Of a stretch of DNA of 64,000 nt, positions 57,843 to 64,000 are shown one piece after another. The notes below the pieces were generated by a model. That model searched no databases and was not told where the DNA came from. It was given only the letters and a program-made list of their open reading frames with translations. Source of the stretch: Brucella haematophila (lineage in GTDB: Bacteria; Pseudomonadota; Alphaproteobacteria; Rhizobiales; Rhizobiaceae). Location of the stretch: assembly GCF_005938105.1 (NCBI RefSeq), contig NZ_VCPE01000013.1, forward strand, positions 1 through 64,000, written 5' to 3'. Position 1 is the stretch's first letter. Every line of letters begins with the position of its first letter. The translations under genes and the position numbers were made by a program.

Positions 57843-58790
57843 ATGGAGTTTAAGAAGCTCGGACGTACCGAACTAAAAGTCTCGCCGCTCTGCTTCGGCG
57901 GCAATGTATTTGGATGGACGGTCGATGAAGCGACTTCGTTTTCGCTGCTCGACCGTTTTGTCGATGCAGGCCTGAATTTCATCGACACGGCGGATGTCTA
58001 TTCCGCCTGGGCCAACGGCAATGTCGGTGGCGAATCCGAAACCATTATCGGCAACTGGCTGAAATCCCGCGGCCTGCGCGACAAGGTGGTTATCGCGACC
58101 AAGGTGGGCTCGGAAATGGGGCCTGATGAAAAAGGCCTCTCGCCCGCTTATATCCGCAAAGCCGTCGACGCCTCTCTCAAGCGGCTGCAAACTGACTATA
58201 TCGACCTCTATCAGTCGCATTGGGATGATCCCGAAACACCGTTCGAAGACACGCTCGGCACCTATAAAGAGCTGATCGACGCCGGGAAAGTGCGCGCCAT
58301 CGGCGCTTCCAACCTGACGCCGGAACGCCTGACGGAAGCGCTGGACGTTGCGAAGAAACACAACCTCCCACGCTACGAAACCTTGCAGCCGCTCTATAAT
58401 CTCTATGACCGGTCGGGTTTCGAGGACGGGCTGGAAGCAATCTGCCGCGACAATGAGATTGGCGTCATTCCCTATTACGCACTGGCGGCGGGCTTCCTGA
58501 CCGGCAAATACCGGTCTGCCGATGATCTTGGCCAGAGCGCCCGTGGCAAGTCGGTTGAGAAATATCTGACGGATCGCGGTTCGCGGATCATTGCCGCATT
58601 GGACGAAGTGGCCCGCAATGTCGACGCCACGCAGGCACAGGTGGCTATCGCCTGGCTGATCGCGCACCCGTCGATCACCGCCCCGATTGCCAGCGCCACA
58701 CGCCTGACCCAATTGGGAGAGCTGATCACTGCCGCCGAGCTGAAGCTTCGTGACAGCGATATCGCTCTGCTCAACAAGGCAAGCGCCTAA
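57843..58790 (+). CDS. Aldo/keto reductase
   Basis: 315 residues. AKR fold with the tetrad Asp48 (FIDTADVYS), Tyr53, Lys near 86 (VVIATKVG) and His near 126 (YQSHWDDPETP). NADPH-dependent reduction of aldehydes or ketones; substrate unknown. Directly after gapR (95 bp) in the same direction. Confidence 0.93.
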   Translation: MEFKKLGRTELKVSPLCFGGNVFGWTVDEATSFSLLDRFVDAGLNFIDTADVYSAWANGNVGGESETIIGNWLKSRGLRDKVVIATKVGSEMGPDEKGLSPAYIRKAVDASLKRLQTDYIDLYQSHWDDPETPFEDTLGTYKELIDAGKVRAIGASNLTPERLTEALDVAKKHNLPRYETLQPLYNLYDRSGFEDGLEAICRDNEIGVIPYYALAAGFLTGKYRSADDLGQSARGKSVEKYLTDRGSRIIAALDEVARNVDATQAQVAIAWLIAHPSITAPIASATRLTQLGELITAAELKLRDSDIALLNKASA

Positions 58791-58807
58791 AAGTCCTATC
58801 CAGCGGG

Positions 58808-58935
58808 CACATATGTCGGCCAGGATGAGGCGAAAATGGTGATTTCCGAGACCCGGAGCGAAGCGTACTCAATGTACGTGAGCACCGGAAGCGTAGGAAA
58901 TCGCCATTTGCAGACCATCCTCGCCGGCATATCGG
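58808..58935. repeat. Bru-RS-like palindromic repeat, copy D
   Basis: About 128 bp: arms CATATGTCGGCCAGGATGAGG ... CCATCCTCGCCGGCATATCGG (in parts) and core ACCCGGAGCGAAGCGTACT-CAATGTACGTGAGCACCGG. Between convergent genes. Confidence 0.75.
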
Positions 58936-58944
58936 CAGGTTCGA

Positions 58945-60771
58945 TTAACCCTCGATTTCTTCGCGCAGCATTTCGAGTTCCAGCCATTCTTCTTCCATGG
59001 CGGCATTCTCGTTGCGCTTCTTTTCCAGAAGATCAGCGGTCTTGGCAAAAAGCGTCGGGTCCTTGGCATAGAGCTGCGGATCGGCAAGCTTGCCTTCAAG
59101 GACAGTGATTTCCTTGCCCAGAGCATCCATCTTGCCCGGCAGTGTTTCCAGCGCAAATTTCTGCTTGAAGGAGAGCTTGCGCTTTTCCTCACGCTTCGGC
59201 TGCGAAACCTCCTCGCTGCTATCGCCGCCCTTATCACCAGCGCGGGCGTTCGCCGTCTTGACGTTGCGACGCTCCAGCGCCTGTTCCTTGCGCTGCGCCA
59301 TCATGTCGGCATAGCCGCCCGCATATTCCAGCCAGCGCCCGTCGCCTTCCGGCGCAATCACAGACGTCACCGTGCGGTCGAGAAAATCGCGATCATGGCT
59401 GACCAGAATAACCGTGCCCGGAAAACCTGCGACCAGTTCCTGCAACAGATCCAGCGTTTCCATGTCGAGATCGTTGGTCGGTTCGTCGAGGATCAGCAGG
59501 TTGGCGGGGCGAGCCAGCACACGGGCCAGCATCAGACGCGCCCTTTCGCCACCGGAAAGCTCGCGGATTGGCGTGCGGGCCTGTTCCGGCTGGAACAGAA
59601 AGTCCTTCATATAGGAAACGACGTGGCGCTGCTCGCCATTGATGACGAGGTTTTCCCCGCGCCCGTCAGTCAGATAATGCGACAGCGTCTCATCCAGATT
59701 GAGACTGTCACGCTTCTGGTCAAGCTCGGCCATTTCCAGATTGACGCCCAGCCGCAGCGTGCCGGAATCCGGCGCCAGCTTGTCGGTCAGGAGCGAAAGC
59801 AGTGTGGTTTTCCCCGCGCCATTCGGGCCGACCAGACCGATGCGGTCGCCGCGCTGCACGCGTGTGGAGAAATCCTTGACCAGAACACGATCGCCATAGG
59901 CTTTGTTGAGCCCCTTGGCTTCGATCACCAGCTTGCCGGATTCCTTGGAATCGCTGGCGGTCAGAACCGCCGACCCTTGCGCCTTGCGGTGATTGCGGAA
60001 ATCCGCGCGCATGGAATGCAATTCGCCAAGGCGGCGCATGTTGCGCTTGCGGCGTGCCGTCACGCCATAGCGCAGCCAATGCTCCTCGCGGGCAATCTGG
60101 CGGCCAAGCTTGTGATGATCGCGCTCTTCTTCTTCCAGAACCTTGTCGCGCCATTCCTCGAAATGGCCGAAACCCTGGTCCAGACGGCGTGTGATGCCAC
60201 GGTCGAGCCAGACAGTGGCGCGGCTGACATTTTCCAGAAAGCGACGGTCATGCGAGATCAGCACGATGGCCGAACGGATCTGGCGCAATTCGCCTTCCAG
60301 CCATTCGATGGTCGTCAGATCGAGATGGTTGGTCGGCTCGTCCAGCAAAAGCACATCGGGCTGCGGCGCGATCACACGTGCCAGCGCTGCGCGGCGCGCT
60401 TCGCCACCCGAAAGATGATCCGGATTTTCGTCGCCGGTCAGGCCCAGATGCTCCAGAAGATAGGTCACGCGATGCGGATCGTCAGTCGGCCCCAGCCCGG
60501 CTTCGACATAGGCGCGCACGCTGGCGAAGCCGTCCATATCCGGCACCTGCGGCAGATAGCGAACGGTCGCGCCCGGATGCTTGAACACTTCGCCCGAGGT
60601 CGGTTCAACCATGCCTGCAGCGATCTTCAAAAGCGTGGATTTACCGGAACCATTGCGCCCGACCAGCGCAATACGATCGCCCTCGCTCACCGAAAGGCTC
60701 GCATCCTCCAGAAGCGGCGTACCGCCGAAGGTGAGCTTGATCTGGTCTAGGCGAAGGAGCGGTGGTGCCAT
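58945..60771 (-). CDS. uup: ABC-F ATPase, Uup type
   Basis: 608 residues, two ATPase cassettes. First: GRNGSGKST (38-46), LSGGEARRAALARVI, LLLDEPTNHLDL. Second: GPNGAGKTT (about 312-320), LSGGERARLMLARVL, LILDEPTNDLD. A charged C-terminal coiled coil (about 530-608). ABC-F proteins bind the ribosome or DNA; Uup is linked to replication or ribosome recovery. No membrane helices. Confidence 0.93.
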   Translation of the reverse strand: MAPPLLRLDQIKLTFGGTPLLEDASLSVSEGDRIALVGRNGSGKSTLLKIAAGMVEPTSGEVFKHPGATVRYLPQVPDMDGFASVRAYVEAGLGPTDDPHRVTYLLEHLGLTGDENPDHLSGGEARRAALARVIAPQPDVLLLDEPTNHLDLTTIEWLEGELRQIRSAIVLISHDRRFLENVSRATVWLDRGITRRLDQGFGHFEEWRDKVLEEEERDHHKLGRQIAREEHWLRYGVTARRKRNMRRLGELHSMRADFRNHRKAQGSAVLTASDSKESGKLVIEAKGLNKAYGDRVLVKDFSTRVQRGDRIGLVGPNGAGKTTLLSLLTDKLAPDSGTLRLGVNLEMAELDQKRDSLNLDETLSHYLTDGRGENLVINGEQRHVVSYMKDFLFQPEQARTPIRELSGGERARLMLARVLARPANLLILDEPTNDLDMETLDLLQELVAGFPGTVILVSHDRDFLDRTVTSVIAPEGDGRWLEYAGGYADMMAQRKEQALERRNVKTANARAGDKGGDSSEEVSQPKREEKRKLSFKQKFALETLPGKMDALGKEITVLEGKLADPQLYAKDPTLFAKTADLLEKKRNENAAMEEEWLELEMLREEIEG

Positions 60772-60887
60772 GGTGTCTTCTGAGGCTTTCTGGGCGGTTC
60801 TCGGGATGTGCTTTGAAATTCCGCCCTGCTTGTCCGCGACAAAAGCCGTTCTGTCAAATGGATCGATAGGAAAGAGGCGCGAAAAAC

Positions 60888-60914
60888 AAACAGGCCGGGT
60901 TTCCCCGGCCTGTC
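60888..60914 (-). terminator. Rho-independent terminator of glycine-zipper gene
   Basis: Stem ACAGGCCGGG / CCCGGCCTGT with a short loop, followed on the minus strand by TTGTTTTTC; 26 bp after the stop. Confidence 0.85.
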
Positions 60915-60939
60915 CATCATACGATTTTAAGCTTCAAGC

Positions 60940-61224
60940 TTACTGGCAGCGTGCTTCATAGACGCGGCCATAATTGTCGCGATAGCGGCAGTACTGCACG
61001 CCATTACGCGTCTGGGCAGCGCCAACCAGCGTACCGGCAACAGCACCGATAGCAGCACCCGTGAGAGCGCCACGGCCGTTACCGCCGATTGCACCACCGG
61101 CGAGAGCACCGATTGCTGCACCGCCAACACCGTAACCAGCCGTACGCTGTTCGTTGGTCGTGCATGCTGCTGTCGACAATGCGAGCACCCCGGCAACCGC
61201 AATCATGGAAAGACGTGACTTCAT
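60940..61224 (-). CDS. Glycine-zipper lipoprotein
   Basis: 94 residues from MKSRLSMIAV (longer start rejected). Lipobox LSTAAC, then a glycine-zipper helix pair (GVGGAAIGALAGGAIGG and ALTGAAIGAVAGTLVGAA), and a C-terminal CRYRDNYGRVYEARC with two cysteines. SmpA/17-kDa surface-antigen type, which inserts in the outer membrane. Function unknown. Confidence 0.87.
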   Translation of the reverse strand: MKSRLSMIAVAGVLALSTAACTTNEQRTAGYGVGGAAIGALAGGAIGGNGRGALTGAAIGAVAGTLVGAAQTRNGVQYCRYRDNYGRVYEARCQ

Positions 61225-61335
61225 CAAACAATCTCCTGTCAAAGTTGACACTTCAGGTGCCGATTTTGCGTCCCCAATTTCGGCGCTAACTAATAAACCC
61301 GCTTACGCATTTGAAATACGTTTCGCTGTCGAGCG

Positions 61336-62013
61336 TCAAGCCTTTTCAATCGGTAAGGTTAGCGACACGCCGTCAGCATGCTCCGAATTTAAGTTTGCAA
61401 CAAGTATCGCTAAGCCAGAACGCACAGTAATGCGAAGTGTTCCACGCACTATATTGGAAACTGTCCACGAAGAACCAAAAGGAAGGGTCACGTTGTCTAA
61501 CGGCCACTCTGCATTTGTGATTGAAAGTCCGTCCACAGAGGTGAAACTAATGACGCTGAACAGCGTGCCATCGGGGAAATCATAGGCAAACTCGCCAGCC
61601 GTCACCGGCCATGCTTCTTCCGCACCACTGGACAGGAGGACATTCCGCCCCTTGTTTGCCTGCGCCGTCGCCATTGTGAGATGTAGCAGTGTGTGGTCGG
61701 TGCGCTGCCCGCCGAAAGCACCGCACAAAATGGCGCGTGTCGCGCCACGCGCAAAAGCTTCCTCGAAAGCCAGTTCACCGTCCGTCATGTCCTTGGCGCG
61801 GGGAAATGTCTTTTGCGGCACATGCGCATATTGATCGAGCAGGTCTTGCGGCGTCGAATCGAAATCACCGAGCCACAGTTCCGGCTCGACGCCCAGAGCG
61901 GCTGCATGACGAATACCGCCATCGGCTGCAAGAATACGCGCGCCGGCTATCTGCTGCCGCAGCCGTTCGGTTACGACGAGATCGCCGCCGAGAAGGATGA
62001 CGAATGTGCTCAT
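61336..62013 (-). CDS. Thiamine pyrophosphokinase
   Basis: 225 residues. Makes TPP from thiamine and ATP. AADGGIRHAAALG, LGDFDSTPQDLL and TDGELAFEEA are the diagnostic motifs; also FGGQRTDHTLLH. Divergent from the TPP riboswitch and thiBP genes, so uptake and activation of thiamine are next to each other. Confidence 0.93.
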   Translation of the reverse strand: MSTFVILLGGDLVVTERLRQQIAGARILAADGGIRHAAALGVEPELWLGDFDSTPQDLLDQYAHVPQKTFPRAKDMTDGELAFEEAFARGATRAILCGAFGGQRTDHTLLHLTMATAQANKGRNVLLSSGAEEAWPVTAGEFAYDFPDGTLFSVISFTSVDGLSITNAEWPLDNVTLPFGSSWTVSNIVRGTLRITVRSGLAILVANLNSEHADGVSLTLPIEKA

Positions 62014-62125
62014 AAGCCGCTCATATCATGGGCAAATCGCGGCAGGAAGTCCGCTGTGCCCGAGTTTGTATCGCTTTTGCCTCTCTTGCCCTTCATAGCC
62101 TGACATATTAATGTCGCAACGCTCT

Positions 62126-62218
62126 AACGGGGTGCCATTTGTTCCCATGAATGGCTGAGAGGTTTTTCAAAAAACCAACCCGCTGAACCTGATCCGGTTT
62201 GCACCGGCGGAGGGATTA
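62126..62218 (+). promoter_or_regulatory. TPP riboswitch (THI element)
   Basis: All main blocks are present in order: CTAACGGGGTGCC, GGCTGAGAGG, ACCCGCTGAACCTGATCCGG, and CCGGCGGAGGGATTAG, with CTAA/TTAG closing the aptamer. Upstream of thiB. No T-run terminator follows; an RIME-type hairpin at 62238-62264 lies between the aptamer and the start. Repression by TPP, probably at the level of translation, is inferred. Confidence 0.95.
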
Positions 62219-62237
62219 GATGCTGCTCTGCGGCACG

Positions 62238-62264
62238 ATCCCGAAAAGTAGCAGCTTTTCGGAT
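62238..62264 (+). repeat. RIME-core hairpin in the thiB leader
   Basis: CCGAAAAG / CTTTTCGG, perfect 8 bp with a 6-base loop; inside ATCC...GGAT. The same core sequence (ATCCCGAAAAGT ... CTTTTCGGAT or GTTTTCGGAT) forms RIME-like copy 2. Position between aptamer and start codon means it is transcribed with thiB. Confidence 0.6.
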
Positions 62265-62328
62265 GTGGTTGTGTTCCAGACCCCAAGCGGCGCTAAATCC
62301 TTTTAACTTGATGAAAGGACGTGCCGTT

Positions 62329-63333
62329 ATGCGGCTGTTATCTTTGCTGGCCTTCTCTTTCGCGGCAGCCGTTAGTCTGGCCCCTGCGGCACAGGCCAAG
62401 GACAAGCTCACCATCTATACCTATGACAGTTTCATTTCCGAATGGGGTCCCGGCCCCAAGGTAAAGGAAAACTTCGAGAAGGAATGCGATTGCGAGATCA
62501 ACTGGGTCGCTTCCGCCGATGGTGTGGCCCTGCTCAACCGGCTGAAGCTTGAAGGCGGCAACACCAAGGCCGATATCGTGCTTGGCCTCGACACCAATCT
62601 GACCACGGAAGCGCACGCCACTGACTTCTTCGCGCCAAGCGGCATCGATCTTGGCAATGTCAGCGTCCCGGGCGATTTCAAGGACGATATTTTCGTGCCC
62701 TATGACTATGGCTATTTCGCCATTGTCTATGATTCGGAAAAGCTGCCCAATCCGCCCAAGAGCCTGAAGGAACTGGTCGAAGGCGACCCGTCGCAAAAGA
62801 TCGTGTTACAGGACCCGCGCACCTCGACACCGGGTCTTGGTATGCTACTTTGGATGAAGGCTGTCTACGGCGATCAGGCAGGCGACGCCTGGCAGAAATT
62901 GCAGAAGCGCATTCTCACCGTCACGCCGGGCTGGTCGGAAGCCTATGGCCTCTTCACCAAGGGTGAAGCGCCGATGGTGCTCTCCTATACCAGTTCGCCA
63001 GCCTATCATGTCATTGCGGAGAAGACGGATCGCTACAAGGCGCTGGCCTATCCGGAAGGCAATTACCTCCAGATTGAGCTTGCCGCCCAGACGACGACCG
63101 GCGCCAAGAACCCGCTGGCGCAGAAGTTCCTGTCCTTCATGACCGGCCCGGGCTTTCAGGATGTCATCCCGGAAACCAACTGGATGTTCCCGGCAGGCAA
63201 GACATCAACGCCGCTTCCCGCCGCTTTCGACGCCTTGCCGAAACCGGAAAAGACCTTGCTCATTCCATCCGACGAGGTTGCGAAGAACCGCAAGGCCTGG
63301 GTCGATGAATGGCTGGCAGCTACCAGCAAATGA
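62329..63333 (+). CDS. thiB: Thiamine ABC transporter substrate-binding protein
   Basis: 334 residues from MRLLSLLAF (AAAGGA nine bases before). Signal peptide ending AAQAK, then the ThiB/iron-type binding fold: [47 protein letters not shown]. Controlled by the TPP riboswitch. Its stop overlaps thiP (ATGA). Confidence 0.95.
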   Translation: MRLLSLLAFSFAAAVSLAPAAQAKDKLTIYTYDSFISEWGPGPKVKENFEKECDCEINWVASADGVALLNRLKLEGGNTKADIVLGLDTNLTTEAHATDFFAPSGIDLGNVSVPGDFKDDIFVPYDYGYFAIVYDSEKLPNPPKSLKELVEGDPSQKIVLQDPRTSTPGLGMLLWMKAVYGDQAGDAWQKLQKRILTVTPGWSEAYGLFTKGEAPMVLSYTSSPAYHVIAEKTDRYKALAYPEGNYLQIELAAQTTTGAKNPLAQKFLSFMTGPGFQDVIPETNWMFPAGKTSTPLPAAFDALPKPEKTLLIPSDEVAKNRKAWVDEWLAATSK

Positions 63334-64000
63334 TCGGCACTCCAGCAGGCAAAAACACCAGCTCCACCCCCGCGATGAAACCCGTCGCGGGGGCTTTGGC
63401 GCTGGCCTTCCTTGCCGTGCTGGCCGGTGGCGCACTCATCGCGCTCGCTTTTGAAGCCAGCGGCGGCTTCGATGCCGCCACAAATTTCGATGCCTATCTC
63501 TGGCGAACCGCCCGTTTCACCATCATACAGGCCATCGCGTCGAGCCTGCTTTCGATCGCCTTTGCCATTCCCGTTGCGCGCGCCTTGCATTCGGAAGCGC
63601 ATTTTCCCGGACGGGGTTTTATTCTGCGGCTGTTCGCCCTGCCGCTCGCGCTGCCTGCTCTTGTGGCCGTGCTGGGCGTTACCAGCATTTACGGTCGAAA
63701 CGGCCTGATCGCCCATATGTCGGACGCTGCGGGTCATCCGTTCCAGCCGGATATCTATGGCATTACGGGCATTTTGATCGCGCATGTGTTCTTCAACATG
63801 CCGCTGGCGGTGCGGCTCATTCTCGCCGCTTATGAAACGATACCCGCCGATTACTGGAAACTGGCAGCCCAGCTGGGCATGGGCAATCGCGCCCGTTTCC
63901 GGCTGATCGAATGGCCGGTTATCCGTCGCAGCCTCCCCGGCATGGCGGGGCTGATCTTCATGCTGTGCGTGACAAGCTTCACCACCGTGCTGACGCTTGG
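63330..64000 (+). CDS. thiP: Thiamine ABC transporter permease ThiP (partial, runs off the window)
   Basis: Reading from the ATG at 63330, which overlaps the thiB stop by 4 bp, an open frame runs to the end of the window (223 codons). Hydrophobic N terminus ([17 protein letters not shown]), [25 protein letters not shown], and the transporter motif with conserved Gly in [21 protein letters not shown]. Binding-protein-dependent permease of the CysTW type with two fused halves. The thiQ ATPase gene would follow outside. Confidence 0.9.
   Translation, partial: MIGTPAGKNTSSTPAMKPVAGALALAFLAVLAGGALIALAFEASGGFDAATNFDAYLWRTARFTIIQAIASSLLSIAFAIPVARALHSEAHFPGRGFILRLFALPLALPALVAVLGVTSIYGRNGLIAHMSDAAGHPFQPDIYGITGILIAHVFFNMPLAVRLILAAYETIPADYWKLAAQLGMGNRARFRLIEWPVIRRSLPGMAGLIFMLCVTSFTTVLTL

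Noticed and set aside
59395-60750. 451-codon plus-strand frame inside uup
   Set aside because: Antisense shadow of a certain gene.

Overview
The window looks like part of the main chromosome of an alphaproteobacterium of the Brucella/Ochrobactrum group (Rhizobiales, Brucellaceae). The evidence is protein similarity (Brucella-type Omp family, DUF1013/TrcR, DUF1465/RcdA, DUF2312/GapR, DUF1036, DUF4164), the order tolQRAB-pal-cpoB-tilS-ftsH-glmM, several Bru-RS-like palindromic repeats, RIME-like short repeats and CtrA-type boxes. No transposase, integrase, phage gene, CRISPR array, tRNA or rRNA was seen. Nearly all of it is vertically inherited core genome; the unusual content lies in the intergenic DNA.

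Layout. 1-13.2 kb (minus strand): an Omp25/31-like outer-membrane protein, glmM, ftsH, tilS, then the Tol-Pal envelope system (cpoB, pal, tolB, tolA, tolR, tolQ). 13.2-16.0 kb: ybgC and the Holliday-junction genes ruvB, ruvA, ruvC. 16.0-18.5 kb: rcdA, a candidate small RNA with its own CtrA box, and an OpgC-like membrane acyltransferase. 18.9-24.7 kb (plus): a ThiE-like protein, a Sel1-repeat protein, efp, suhB, and a MotA/MotB-like proton-channel pair. 24.7-32.4 kb: an exporter, rpmE, yebC, a GntR regulator, a YmdB-like phosphodiesterase, 5-formyl-THF cyclo-ligase, a membrane-START protein, 6S RNA, zapA and a DUF4164 gene. 32.8-40.3 kb: a central carbon cluster (tkt, gap, DUF1089, pgk, fda) with a soluble sugar dehydrogenase on the opposite strand. 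40.9-46.3 kb: prpE, an SDR, DUF1127 plus a WYL regulator, and a divergent LysR/flavodoxin-fold reductase pair. 46.4-53.2 kb: trcR, a quinone oxidoreductase, DUF1192, an MFS transporter, two DUF465 genes, purE-purK and rpmJ. 53.3-61.2 kb: a TPR protein, pyk with DUF1036, an N-formylglutamate amidohydrolase, gapR, an aldo/keto reductase, uup and a glycine-zipper lipoprotein. 61.3-64 kb: thiamine pyrophosphokinase, a TPP riboswitch, thiB and the start of thiP.

How it fits together. Two themes recur. Envelope and cell cycle: Tol-Pal, FtsH, ZapA, RcdA, TrcR and GapR all lie here, and three exact TTAA-N7-TTAA boxes were seen, all in non-coding promoter regions (omp, rcdA and the sRNA candidate). 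Central metabolism: lower glycolysis, the transketolase step, propionate activation, purine synthesis, and thiamine uptake and activation (TPP is the transketolase cofactor).

Most notable: a roughly 100-nt three-stem sRNA candidate with a CCUCCC loop and a terminator, placed correctly below a CtrA box; zapA apparently starting at ATA; a family of palindromic repeats that share one core but have different arms; and a RIME-type palindrome between the TPP riboswitch and thiB. Homology statements are from recognition of sequence, not from database searches.
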